A stretch of DNA of 7,758 nucleotides. Origin: Bacteroidales bacterium. GTDB lineage: Bacteria; Bacteroidota; Bacteroidia; Bacteroidales; Muribaculaceae. How positions within the stretch are numbered: the stretch's first letter is position 1; each line of letters starts with the position of its first letter. Made by a program: the position numbers and the translations under genes. Of the stretch, positions 1 to 7,529 are shown piece after piece. Under the pieces are notes generated by a model, which worked only from the letters and a program-made list of their open reading frames with translations, did not search any database and was not told where the DNA came from. The stretch is from NCBI GenBank assembly GCA_030526455.1, contig JAUNCU010000138.1:1-7758 (forward strand). The letters are read 5' to 3'.

Positions 1-1398
1 GCTGAATTGGAAACGGAGTGGAAAAAGTATCCTGTGCTGCATTTCGACATGAGCAGCATGCGCAACTGCTCCTCAATGGAGGGATATCGCGAAGCACTTT
101 CCGATGAACTGAGTAAATACGAAAAGCAATACGGCATAGTAACCGAAGCAAAGGAGCCTGGCACACGTTTCCGCCAACTTCTGCGCCACATCCACGACAC
201 TTTGCACATGCAATCTGTTGTCATCATCGATGAATACGACACTCCACTGATGCGCAATCTCTACAATAAGGAATTGCTGGAAGAACTGCGCTCCTTGCTG
301 CGCGGCTTCTACCAGACTGTGAAACTTGACGGTGCCTATCTGCGCTTTGTTTTCATTACTGGTGTGACGAAATTCTCGCAAGTCAGCATTTTTTCTGAAC
401 TGAACAATCTGATGCAGATTTCGATGGAGGATGAATACTCTGGCATCTGTGGTATCACCCAAAAGGAACTCGATACCGTGCTTCGTCCATGCGTGGAAGA
501 ATATGCTGAAGCGCTGAAGATTACCACCGAGGAGGCCTACGCCTTGCTCAAGAAGAACTATGATGGCTATCATTTTTCACCCAACAGTGAGGACGTTTAC
601 GCGCCTTTCAGTTTGCTGCGCGCCCTTAACGGCAAGAATACCAATCATTACTGGTTTGAGTCGGGCACAATGACTGCGCTGATTGAACATCTGAAGCACT
701 ACCCTATCATCAACGCGCTGCAGTTTGATGGCGTGGAACTTGGTGGCGAGGACTTCAACATGGGCTGCGAGGACGCTACCACGCCCATCCCGCTGCTCTA
801 CCAGAGCGGTTACCTTACCATCGACACTTACGACCCACTGCTCCGCTCCTACACGCTCCACTACCCCAACCTTGAGGTGCGCGAGGGCATGATTCGTGGA
901 CTGATGCCGCTGGTGCTAAATCGCACCAACATCGAGAGCAACAATATGCTTCGCCAGATAGCGAGAGGCATCTACGAAGGCGACCTCTCCAAATCGCTCG
1001 TAGCCCTGCGCGCCTACATCGCCAAGATTCCTTACGACATCATCACCCGCAAGGATTGGGACGAGAGCGAGAGCCGCGAAGGATTCTACAAGATGCTGTT
1101 CTACATGGTATTCTCACTGCTCAACAGTATCGTAGATACCGAGGTAAAAAGCATCCTAGGCCGTGCCGATGTGGTGATCCAAACCAAAACCCACGTCTTC
1201 GTGCTGGAGTTGAAGGTGGACGACAGCGTGGAAAACGCCCTAGCCCAAATCGACGACAAAGGCTACGCCATCCCCTACTCTGCCGATGGCCGCGAGGTGA
1301 TAAAATGCGGCGTAAGCATCTCCTCCGATGCCCGCAACATCATCCACTGGCGAATCACCAACGCCACTAGCGCAATCCTCAACGAAGAAAAATTCTAA
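1..1398 (+). CDS. AAA-ATPase-like / PD-(D/E)XK nuclease-domain protein, 5' end outside window
   Basis: The frame is open from base 1, so the gene starts upstream; the TTG at base 7 is probably an internal Leu codon. Residues below count from that TTG (463 visible). The order of parts matches the Bacteroidales family with an AAA-ATPase-like N-terminal domain (PF09820 type) and a C-terminal PD-(D/E)XK domain (PF08011/DUF1703 type). Seen directly: a Walker B-like strand VVIIDEYD at 71-78, a sensor-like segment FVFITGVTKFSQ at 114-125, and a nuclease core with Asp388 (GRADVV) and Glu401-x-Lys403 (ELK), followed by ALAQIDDKGY at 411-420. Family members usually begin with roughly 75-80 further residues carrying the Walker A region, which would lie outside the window. 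The nuclease motif looks intact and there is no internal stop. The biological role of this often multicopy family is not established; links to defence or mobile DNA are speculation. The GH2 gene follows after 19 bases. Confidence 0.9.
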   Translation, partial: AELETEWKKYPVLHFDMSSMRNCSSMEGYREALSDELSKYEKQYGIVTEAKEPGTRFRQLLRHIHDTLHMQSVVIIDEYDTPLMRNLYNKELLEELRSLLRGFYQTVKLDGAYLRFVFITGVTKFSQVSIFSELNNLMQISMEDEYSGICGITQKELDTVLRPCVEEYAEALKITTEEAYALLKKNYDGYHFSPNSEDVYAPFSLLRALNGKNTNHYWFESGTMTALIEHLKHYPIINALQFDGVELGGEDFNMGCEDATTPIPLLYQSGYLTIDTYDPLLRSYTLHYPNLEVREGMIRGLMPLVLNRTNIESNNMLRQIARGIYEGDLSKSLVALRAYIAKIPYDIITRKDWDESESREGFYKMLFYMVFSLLNSIVDTEVKSILGRADVVIQTKTHVFVLELKVDDSVENALAQIDDKGYAIPYSADGREVIKCGVSISSDARNIIHWRITNATSAILNEEKF

Positions 1399-1417
1399 CA
1401 TAACCAAATACCGAACA

Positions 1418-3808
1418 ATGAACATTAAAACAAGTTTTCTGGCCTTTTTGGCTTGGACTTCGGTTGCCATTGCGCAGCCTCATCAAGAAACAAACATTAG
1501 CAAGTGGCAGTTTTCGCGCACTGGTGCCGAATGGCAGCAGGTGAACGTGCCTCACGACTGGGCCATCAGCGGACCCTTCGACAAGAAGTGGGACCTTCAG
1601 GTGGTGGCCATCAAGGAGAATGGCGAAGACAAGCCCACCGAGCACTCTGGCCGTTCGGGCTCGCTGCCCTGGATAGGCAAAGGATATTACAAGACCACTT
1701 TCAGCGTGGCTGAAGGGACGAAACATGTGGAACTGGTGTTTGACGGCGCCATGGCCAATCCTGTGGTGAAAATCAACGGCAAGGTGGCTGGCGGCTGGGC
1801 CTACGGCTACAATGCTTTCCGCGTTGATGCCTCGCCATATGTGCACGCCGGCGAAAATTCGCTCGAAGTGGCACTTGAAAACTATGAGGAAAGCAACCGC
1901 TGGTATCCTGGCGCGGGCATCTACCGCCCCGTGACGCTCGTTACCACCAAGAGCGAGAGCCATCTCGACCTGTGGGGCCTGCAGATGCAGACGCTCAGCA
2001 TCGAGGGCGGCAAGGCGCTCATCGACATTCGCCACAGAGGCAAGGCGCTGCCTAATGGTGCCGCGCTGAAAGTGACCATCGCCGACAAGGCGGGCCGCGT
2101 GGTGGCCAGTGGTGTGACTCCAGCCGACGGCATGGGCGATTTCCACACCCAGTTCACCGTCAACGACCCTCAACTCTGGAGCCCCGAAACGCCATACCTC
2201 TACGACGTGGCGCTCTCGCTTGAAGCCGACGGCCAAGTGCTCGACGAGCAACACAAGCGACTAGGCATACGCACCGTGCGCTTCAGCGCTGAAGGCGGAT
2301 TCCAACTCAATGGCGTGAGCCGCAAAATCAAGGGCGTGTGTCTGCACCACGACCTCGGCCCGCTGGGCGCCGCCGTCAACAAGGCCGCCATCATTCGCCA
2401 AATCCGCATTATGAAAGACATGGGCGCCGACGCCATACGCACCAGCCACAACATGCCATCGACCATGCAAATGGAGGTGTGCGACAGTATGGGCATGATG
2501 GTGATGGCCGAGAGTTTCGACGGCTGGAAGGAGCCCAAGGTGAAGAACGGCTACGGCCGCTTCTGGGACGAATGGTGGCAAAAAGACATCACCAACCTCA
2601 TCCTCAACCACCGCAACCATCCCAGCATCGTGATGTGGAGCGTGGGCAACGAAATTCCCGAGCAGTGGAAGCCTGAAGGCGCTGAGCGCTACAAGCAACT
2701 CATCGCCCTGTGCCACCAACTCGACCCCAGCCGACAGGTGACTTGCGGCATGGACCAGCCCGACGGCACCATTTGGGGCGGCTTTGCCCAAGTGGCCGAC
2801 GTGCCTGGCTACAACTATCGCGTGCACAAGTATGAAGAAATGATCAAGCGTCTGCCTCAGGGCTATCTGCTGGGCTCGGAAACGGCATCCACAGTGAGCA
2901 GCCGTGGCGAATACTTCTTCCCCGACACCGTGGCCACCGGAAAGATGCACCCCAATGGCCAGTGCAGCAGTTACGACACCGAATACTGCTGGTGGAGCAA
3001 TCTGCCCGACGACGACTGGCGCATGCAAGACGACTTCAGTTGGGTGACCGGCGAATTTGTGTGGACCGGTTTCGACTACCTGGGCGAACCCACACCTTAC
3101 GACAGTTACTGGCCCAGCCGCAGCAGTTACTTCGGCATCGTCGACCTTGCCGGCCTGCCAAAGGACCGCTTCTACCTCTACCGCAGCCACTGGAACAAGA
3201 ACGAGCACACCATCCACCTGCTCCCCCACTGGACCTGGCCATCGCGCGAGGGTGAAGTTACGCCCGTGTATTGCTACACCGACTATCCCAGCGCCGAACT
3301 CTTCGTCAACGGCAAGAGCCAGGGACGCATCACCAAAAACAAGGATAGCCGCCTCGACCGCTACCGCCTTCGCTGGCAAAACGTGAAATACGAGAAAGGC
3401 GAAATCAAGGTGGTGGTATACGACGAGCAAGGACGCGTGGCTGGCGAAAAGACGGTGAAAACCGCCGGCAAACCCGCTAAACTCCACCTGTGCGCCGACC
3501 GCGCCACCATCGCAGCCGACGGCGTGGACCTCGCTTTCGTGACCGTGAGCCTCACCGACAAGCACGGCAACCTCTGCCCCGATGCCGACAACCAACTCGA
3601 ATTTAAAGTGAGCGGCGCCGCACGCTTCAACTCGGCCTGCAACGGCGATGCCACCTCGCTCGAGGTGTTCACCGAGCCCACCATGCGCCTCTTCCACGGC
3701 CAACTCGTGGTGGTGGTGCAAGCCGCCGACAAAGCCGGCACTGCCACACTCACCGTGCGCGACAAGACGACGGGCATCAAAGCCACTCTGCCCATCGTGG
3801 TAAAATAA
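1418..3808 (+). CDS. Secreted glycoside hydrolase family 2 enzyme, probable beta-galactosidase
   Basis: This is a 796-residue protein. The ATG at 1418 is chosen because it begins a clear signal peptide (MNIKTSFLAFLAWTSVAIAQ); the frame is open 30 codons further up, but that part overlaps the preceding gene and is not signal-like. Domains in order: GH2 sugar-binding domain (about 25-178, with VPHDW at 44-48, WAYGYNAF at 127-134 and WYPGAGIYR at 162-170), immunoglobulin-like GH2 domain (about 180-288), TIM barrel (about 290-600), a DUF4982-like module (about 612-680) and a final Ig-like GH2 C-terminal module (about 685-796). The expected acid/base is Glu412 in SVGNEIPE and the nucleophile Glu488 in LLGSETAST; RTSHNMPS at 341-348 is the barrel signature, with Met where many homologues have Pro. 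It should act in the periplasm or at the surface, releasing beta-linked galactose or a related sugar. The exact substrate cannot be told, and beta-glucuronidase or another GH2 activity is possible. No SusC/SusD pair or sensor is adjacent. No TAnnTTTG promoter is visible just upstream. Confidence 0.95.
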   Translation: MNIKTSFLAFLAWTSVAIAQPHQETNISKWQFSRTGAEWQQVNVPHDWAISGPFDKKWDLQVVAIKENGEDKPTEHSGRSGSLPWIGKGYYKTTFSVAEGTKHVELVFDGAMANPVVKINGKVAGGWAYGYNAFRVDASPYVHAGENSLEVALENYEESNRWYPGAGIYRPVTLVTTKSESHLDLWGLQMQTLSIEGGKALIDIRHRGKALPNGAALKVTIADKAGRVVASGVTPADGMGDFHTQFTVNDPQLWSPETPYLYDVALSLEADGQVLDEQHKRLGIRTVRFSAEGGFQLNGVSRKIKGVCLHHDLGPLGAAVNKAAIIRQIRIMKDMGADAIRTSHNMPSTMQMEVCDSMGMMVMAESFDGWKEPKVKNGYGRFWDEWWQKDITNLILNHRNHPSIVMWSVGNEIPEQWKPEGAERYKQLIALCHQLDPSRQVTCGMDQPDGTIWGGFAQVADVPGYNYRVHKYEEMIKRLPQGYLLGSETASTVSSRGEYFFPDTVATGKMHPNGQCSSYDTEYCWWSNLPDDDWRMQDDFSWVTGEFVWTGFDYLGEPTPYDSYWPSRSSYFGIVDLAGLPKDRFYLYRSHWNKNEHTIHLLPHWTWPSREGEVTPVYCYTDYPSAELFVNGKSQGRITKNKDSRLDRYRLRWQNVKYEKGEIKVVVYDEQGRVAGEKTVKTAGKPAKLHLCADRATIAADGVDLAFVTVSLTDKHGNLCPDADNQLEFKVSGAARFNSACNGDATSLEVFTEPTMRLFHGQLVVVVQAADKAGTATLTVRDKTTGIKATLPIVVK

Positions 3809-3833
3809 AGCGCGGTACCCATCAAAACGCCTA

Positions 3834-3874
3834 CCAGCCATAGCGAAAAATGCTCGCTATGGCTGGATTTTTTT
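3834..3874 (+). terminator. Strong intrinsic terminator after the GH2 gene
   Basis: A perfect 13-bp inverted repeat (CCAGCCATAGCGA at 3834-3846 with TCGCTATGGCTGG at 3854-3866) encloses a 7-base loop. One A and then seven T residues (3868-3874) follow on the plus strand. It starts 25 bases after the GH2 stop codon, so it should end the transcript carrying the GH2 gene and possibly the preceding AAA-ATPase-like gene. Confidence 0.93.
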
Positions 3875-4058
3875 ACGCCACAGGACAGATAAAACCCATT
3901 GCCTATTTTTTCATAAAAAAAGAATATTATTTACAAAACGAAACTAAAAAACTCTATTCACTACCCACACTATTAAAATTCTTCCTCAATTTGTTGGATA
4001 TGTTTCAACAAACTGTTTTTTTACCCAAATTTACCACCTCTATTCAAAAATACCTTTA

Positions 4059-4066
4059 TATATTTG
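4059..4066 (+). promoter_or_regulatory. Bacteroidetes -7 promoter element for the small DNA-binding protein gene
   Basis: TATATTTG followed by CA matches the Bacteroidetes TAnnTTTG -7 consensus. A clear -33 TTTG is not present at the usual distance; the region upstream is T/A-rich only. Transcription would start about 7-10 bases further right, giving a leader of roughly 80 bases before the ATG at 4153. The call rests on one half of the promoter and is therefore moderate. Confidence 0.5.
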
Positions 4067-4152
4067 CACCCAAATTAAAATATCATTTCAAGTTATTCCT
4101 GCATAAAAAAACAAAAAGGGACTAGAAAACACCACATTTCGACTGTAAAAAA

Positions 4153-4389
4153 ATGCATATTGGTCAGCACATAGAGGGAATTTTGAAACAGCAGGGCCGT
4201 ACGGCTCGCTGGCTTTCTTTATCTATACCTACGGAGCGCTCAAACGTGTACAATATCTTTCACCGCGAATCTATCGACACGAAGTTGCTGATGCGCATCA
4301 GTGTGGTGATGGAACATGACTTCTTCGCCGACCTCTGCGAAGAATACAAAGTGGAACTGGAAAACGAAAAAGCCGCAAAAGAAGAATAG
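4153..4389 (+). CDS. Small putative helix-turn-helix (XRE-like) DNA-binding protein
   Basis: This is a 78-residue protein starting at an ATG preceded by an A tract, as is common at Bacteroidales starts. It resembles a small family often found alone in Bacteroidales: an opening MHIGQHIEGILKQQGRT, a possible helix-turn-helix at about 16-37 (first helix around TARWLSLSI, recognition helix around ERSNVYNIF), then the conserved-looking SIDTKLLMRISVVMEHDFF (40-58) and an acidic, Lys/Glu-rich tail (62-78). The assignment rests on pattern recognition; the helix-turn-helix is divergent and the DNA target is unknown. It has its own promoter element and sits between two terminators, so it is probably a single-gene transcript. 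No toxin, phage gene or other obvious partner lies beside it. Only a weak A-rich/T-rich dyad (about 4404-4414) follows as a possible end signal. Confidence 0.8.
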   Translation: MHIGQHIEGILKQQGRTARWLSLSIPTERSNVYNIFHRESIDTKLLMRISVVMEHDFFADLCEEYKVELENEKAAKEE

Positions 4390-4464
4390 AACGCTGAAAA
4401 AAGAAAGCGGCTTTTATGCAGCCCTATTATTCCCTTCCTAAACAATCACAATATACACTATCCA

Positions 4465-4493
4465 CGTTACGAACGCCACTCTCGTTACTAACG
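4465..4493. repeat. Two near-palindromic 11-bp repeats, CGTTACGAACG and CGTTACTAACG
   Basis: CGTTACGAACG (4465-4475) and CGTTACTAACG (4483-4493) differ at one base and start 18 bases apart. Each has inverted arms CGTT and AACG; the second extends to TCGTTACTAACGA (4482-4494), with perfect 6-base arms around one central base. The layout resembles paired operator half-sites, but it lies in the gap where the small regulator gene and the thiamin operon converge, so it is downstream of both. Chance is possible for sites this short. Confidence 0.55.
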
Positions 4494-4550
4494 ATAATCA
4501 CACAATAGCAATACCGCCCTCCATCGGCCCTCAAAAGCCCTGGAGCGCAT

Positions 4551-4597
4551 AAAAAAAAATAGTTGTGAAAGGGGTAACCCTTATTTCACAACTATTT
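4551..4597 (-). terminator. Intrinsic terminator of the thiamin uptake operon
   Basis: A perfect 14-bp inverted repeat (AAATAGTTGTGAAA at 4557-4570 with TTTCACAACTATTT at 4584-4597) is topped by a second short stem GGG/CCC (4571-4573 with 4578-4580) closing a four-base loop, GTAA as written on the plus strand. Read on the minus strand, the hairpin runs into nine T residues (plus-strand A tract 4551-4559). It begins 34 bases past the permease stop codon. A weaker five-T run at 4601-4605 on the other side could let it work partly for plus-strand transcripts too. Confidence 0.88.
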
Positions 4598-4631
4598 CTA
4601 TTTTTGGGGCTATGGATGGCAGTGCGTGCGC

Positions 4632-5243
4632 TTACTGCTGCTGGCGCATGAGGCGCAACCAGTTGCGGTAGCCGAGCACGGCCATGATGGTGTAGAAGCC
4701 GTAGCGAACGGCTGAGAACGGTATGCCTTTGTGCATGTAGAGCACGGCACACACGGCGTCGACCACGAGCCAGAGCAGCCATTGCTCGGCCCATTTTTGC
4801 GCCAGCGCCCAGTAGGCAACGATGCTCAGGGCTGTGGTGAAGGCGTCGAGCACGGGCACGGTGCTATCGGTGCAGGTGCTCAAAAACCAGTAGAGACCCG
4901 CCCATATGGCGATAAACGCCACCACCGCCACCGCGATCAGGCGCACGGGGAAGTGCGTGATAGGCTTATCGCTGCTTTTTCCGCCGGCACGCCATTTGCA
5001 AAAACCATAGATTGCCACCGCCACGTAGAAGAATTCCATGCCAAAGTCGGCGTAGAGGCCGGCTTTGTAGTAGGTGACGCTGTGCACCAGGGGCATGATG
5101 ATGCCCACAGGCCAGAGCCAGATGCTCGCCTTAAACTCCAGGAAGAGGTAGAGCAAGCCCAGCACGAAACTGATGGCGTCGAAGAGGTGTTTTGGCTCGC
5201 TGAGCCAGGTGGCGATGAAATTCCAGTCGATGGTGGCAATCAT
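4632..5243 (-). CDS. pnuT: PnuC-family inner-membrane transporter, PnuT-like (thiamin uptake)
   Basis: This is a 203-residue, very hydrophobic protein with about seven membrane segments (roughly 22-38, 41-59, 66-84, 101-121, 132-147, 151-170 and 176-193), the size and topology of the PnuC family. Family-like stretches are LYLFLEFKASIWLWPVG (31-47), LDAFTTALSIVAYW (132-145), KWAEQWLLWLVVDAVCAVLY (150-169) and a final YGFYTIMAVLGYRNW (181-195). PnuC members carry nicotinamide riboside by facilitated diffusion, with trapping by phosphorylation inside the cell; the PnuT branch carries thiamin. I prefer PnuT because the gene starts 13 bases after the receptor gene in a transcript led by a TPP riboswitch, an arrangement known from Bacteroidetes. 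Sequence alone does not exclude another vitamin precursor. The start is the ATG at 5243. In related operons a thiamin pyrophosphokinase gene may follow; here a terminator does. Confidence 0.92.
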   Translation of the reverse strand: MIATIDWNFIATWLSEPKHLFDAISFVLGLLYLFLEFKASIWLWPVGIIMPLVHSVTYYKAGLYADFGMEFFYVAVAIYGFCKWRAGGKSSDKPITHFPVRLIAVAVVAFIAIWAGLYWFLSTCTDSTVPVLDAFTTALSIVAYWALAQKWAEQWLLWLVVDAVCAVLYMHKGIPFSAVRYGFYTIMAVLGYRNWLRLMRQQQ

Positions 5244-5256
5244 GATTCTTTATGCT

Positions 5257-7506
5257 TTAGAATGAGAGTGTGAGGTGAGCCAGCACGTTGGTGCCTGCCA
5301 TAGGATAGAAGCGAGGATCGCTCACGAGTGTGTAACTGCCGTCCTTGGCGTAGATGGCACAGGTTTGGCTGTAACCGTTGTTCTCGTATTTTTTGTTGAA
5401 GATGTTATACACGGTGCATCCCACTGTGATTGCCTTCACGTGAGGCAGGCGGAAGGTGTAGGCCGCATTGAGGTGGCTCACGAAGTAAGGATCGAGGCTG
5501 TCTTCCTTGTTCTCGAAGTTGTCGAGATACTGGCGGCTCACGTATTGCGAGGTGAACTGCGCCTTGAAGCCCTTGTAGTTGAAAGCGATCACGCTGTTGG
5601 CGATCACCGATGGCGAGAAGGCGATGGTGGTGTTGCCCTTTTCCACTGCGGTCTGGCTCCAGAGTTCGTTCCAGTCTTCGTCGTAGTTGCTCACGTAGCC
5701 CACATAGTTCTTGATGCGGTTACGGCTGAAGGTGGCGTTCACGTCCCAGCGCAGGCATTCAGCAATCTTCACGCCGGCCTGGAGTTCCACACCCATGCGA
5801 TAACTCTTGTCCACGTTTTCGGCCATGAGTTCGCCGATTTCGTTGAGTTTGCCGTTGAGCACGAGTTGGTCCTTATAGTTCATGTAGTAGAGGTTCACGC
5901 CAGCGGTGAAGCGCTCGTTGCGGAAGGTGTAGCCCAGTTCCCAGTCGGTGAGGCGTTCAGCCTTGGGGCGCACGGTGAGTGGGCCATCGTTGTAGTTGTT
6001 GCGAGTGGGTTCCTTCTGTGCCACCGAGAATGAGGCATAGAGAGTGTTGTGCTTGTTGATTTCGTAGTTCCAGCCAAATTTTGGGTTAAAGAAATCAAAC
6101 TTCTCGTCCACGTTGAGCACCTGCATGTGTTCGGGCGACGCAGTCCAGTCCCACTTGTCGTTTTCGCCCTTGATGGTGTAGTCGATGTGGCGATATTGCA
6201 AGTCTACGTAGATGGAGAGCGCGTTGAAGAATTTGTAGTTGGTCTTCCAGTAGATGTTGAAGTCCTTCTTTTTACCCTTGTTGCGGTAGTATTCGTGACC
6301 TGGGTCGAGTGGATTGAGGTAGTTTTCCACCCACATCACGTTGCCGTAGTGGTCGTTGCCGTAAGTGTTGAACGCGCCGCCGAGGATGCTGTGGAGGGCG
6401 TCCTTGCTGTAAGAGAGCGAGAACACGGCGCCACCGAAGCCGCTATCCAAATTCTTTCGGCGCACCAGGCTCGACTTCTTCACCTTCTGCTCGCCGATGT
6501 AGAATGGCTCGAGTTTGTATTCCTGCAGGGTGCGGGCGTTTTTGTATTCCTGGTAGTAGCCGAAGCCGTCGGTGTAGTGAAGGCCCAGGTTCCAGTGCCA
6601 GTTAGGACCGAAGCCTTGGTCCCATATGAGTTGATAGTGGGTTTGGCGATACACGTCGAGTTGGTCGTCGTAGAAGCCCACCACCTTGCCGTCGCGCTTG
6701 ATTTCGCCGTTGGGGTTATAGGTGCGGTTGCTCTCGAGCATGCTGCGGCTGATGCCGTCCCATGCGTGATAGGTGCTTTCCTTGCCACCGAAGGTGATGA
6801 AGCGCACCGAAGTTTGGCCACCGAAGTAGCCTGCCTGGGCATAATAAGAGTGGAGTTTGCTGCTCGCACGGTCGCGGTAGCCATCGCTGGCAATGTGGGA
6901 GAGGCGGGCGTCGAAGTTCCAGTGGCCGCCTATGAGGCCCGAACCCACGCGGAAGGTTTCCTTGTTGGTGTGGAATGAGCCGTAACTGCCGCTCACTTCT
7001 GCATAAGGATTCATCGAAAAGCGCTGTGTGCGAATGTTCACGCTCGCACCAAATGAGCCGGCACCGTTGGTCGAAGTGCCCGCGCCGCGCTGAATCTGGA
7101 TATCTTCCACCGACGAGGCAAAGTCGGGCGTGTTCACCCAGAAGATGCTATGGCTTTCGGCATCGTTCATGGGAATGTCGTTGGCGGTGACGTTGATGCG
7201 GGTAGCATCTGTGCCGCGCACACGCATTGAAGAATAACCGATGTCGGCACCGGCATCACTGGTAGTCACCACCGATGGCGTGCTCGAAACCAGGAAAGGA
7301 ATGTCCTTACCCTGGTTGAGGTCGGCAATTTGTTGCTTACTGATGTTGGTGAACGCCACAGGAGTAGATTTTGTGGCACGAGTTGCTGTCACCTCCACGT
7401 TCTGGAGGCGCACAACCTTGGCAGTGTCGCTTTCTTGCGCAGGTGCAGCAAGAGCGACAAAACTGGCGCTCGCGAGAGCGGCAGTCGTCAAGAATGTTTT
7501 TTTCAT
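5257..7506 (-). CDS. TonB-dependent outer-membrane receptor, predicted thiamin receptor
   Basis: This is a 749-residue protein. It opens with a signal peptide (MKKTFLTTAALASASFVALA, cleavage probably near APA at 21-23). A TonB-box-like stretch LQNVEVTATR (34-43) follows, then a plug domain of about 45-160 with MRVRGTDATRINVTANDIPMN (94-114) and IQIQRGAGTSTNGAGSFGASVNI (136-158), and a 22-strand-type barrel from about 165 to the end, closing with LAHLTLSF and a terminal Phe. The length suits a receptor without the extra N-terminal carboxypeptidase-like domain of SusC proteins, and no SusD gene is next to it. The substrate is inferred from context: the leader carries a TPP riboswitch and the next gene encodes a PnuT-like permease, so it most likely takes up thiamin or its phosphates, powered by TonB-ExbB-ExbD encoded elsewhere. 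The ATG at 7506 is supported by the signal peptide and by lying 23 bases after the aptamer. Confidence 0.95.
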   Translation of the reverse strand: MKKTFLTTAALASASFVALAAPAQESDTAKVVRLQNVEVTATRATKSTPVAFTNISKQQIADLNQGKDIPFLVSSTPSVVTTSDAGADIGYSSMRVRGTDATRINVTANDIPMNDAESHSIFWVNTPDFASSVEDIQIQRGAGTSTNGAGSFGASVNIRTQRFSMNPYAEVSGSYGSFHTNKETFRVGSGLIGGHWNFDARLSHIASDGYRDRASSKLHSYYAQAGYFGGQTSVRFITFGGKESTYHAWDGISRSMLESNRTYNPNGEIKRDGKVVGFYDDQLDVYRQTHYQLIWDQGFGPNWHWNLGLHYTDGFGYYQEYKNARTLQEYKLEPFYIGEQKVKKSSLVRRKNLDSGFGGAVFSLSYSKDALHSILGGAFNTYGNDHYGNVMWVENYLNPLDPGHEYYRNKGKKKDFNIYWKTNYKFFNALSIYVDLQYRHIDYTIKGENDKWDWTASPEHMQVLNVDEKFDFFNPKFGWNYEINKHNTLYASFSVAQKEPTRNNYNDGPLTVRPKAERLTDWELGYTFRNERFTAGVNLYYMNYKDQLVLNGKLNEIGELMAENVDKSYRMGVELQAGVKIAECLRWDVNATFSRNRIKNYVGYVSNYDEDWNELWSQTAVEKGNTTIAFSPSVIANSVIAFNYKGFKAQFTSQYVSRQYLDNFENKEDSLDPYFVSHLNAAYTFRLPHVKAITVGCTVYNIFNKKYENNGYSQTCAIYAKDGSYTLVSDPRFYPMAGTNVLAHLTLSF

Positions 7507-7529
7507 ACTGTGTGAATAATAAGTTTTTT

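Larger units (their letters stand above)
3809..4152. other. AT-rich gene-free stretch between GH2 gene and small regulator
   Basis: This 344-base gap holds the GH2 terminator at its left end and a -7 promoter element near its right end. Between them lies AT-rich DNA with A and T tracts and one weak inverted repeat, TTTGTTG (3990-3996) with CAACAAA (4006-4012), followed by a seven-T run at 4016-4022. A 91-codon open frame (3850-4125) begins inside the terminator hairpin and encodes a Lys/Phe/Leu/Tyr-rich sequence with no recognisable motif, so I do not call it a gene. No tRNA or known riboswitch signature was seen. Confidence 0.7.

Noticed and set aside
1328..1417. A 30-codon upstream extension of the GH2 frame
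   Set aside because: It overlaps the end of the preceding gene and would bury the signal peptide. The ATG at 1418 puts the signal peptide at the N terminus.
1418..3808. The GH2 gene as part of a polysaccharide utilisation locus
   Set aside because: No SusC, SusD, hybrid sensor or sigma/anti-sigma pair lies in the window. The only TonB-dependent receptor belongs to the thiamin operon, on the opposite strand with its own riboswitch.
2261..3841. A 526-codon open frame on the minus strand opposite the GH2 gene
   Set aside because: Its sequence is Val/His/Ala/Gly-rich with no motif, runs through the GH2 terminator, and lies exactly opposite a well-recognised gene. G/C-biased third positions of the real gene explain the lack of stops.
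3850..4125. A 91-codon plus-strand frame in the AT-rich gap
   Set aside because: It begins inside the loop of the GH2 terminator, has a low-complexity Lys/Phe/Leu/Tyr composition, and overlaps the promoter of the next gene.
4731..5273. A 180-codon plus-strand frame opposite the permease gene
   Set aside because: The minus-strand frame has the PnuC-family motifs and membrane segments; the plus-strand product is His/Glu/Gly-rich with no motif.
5275..6978. Open frames of 252 and 309 codons on the plus strand (5275-6033, 6049-6978) opposite the TonB-dependent receptor
   Set aside because: Both are Val/His/Glu-rich antisense shadows with no domain signature, while the minus-strand frame is a full receptor with signal peptide, plug and terminal Phe.
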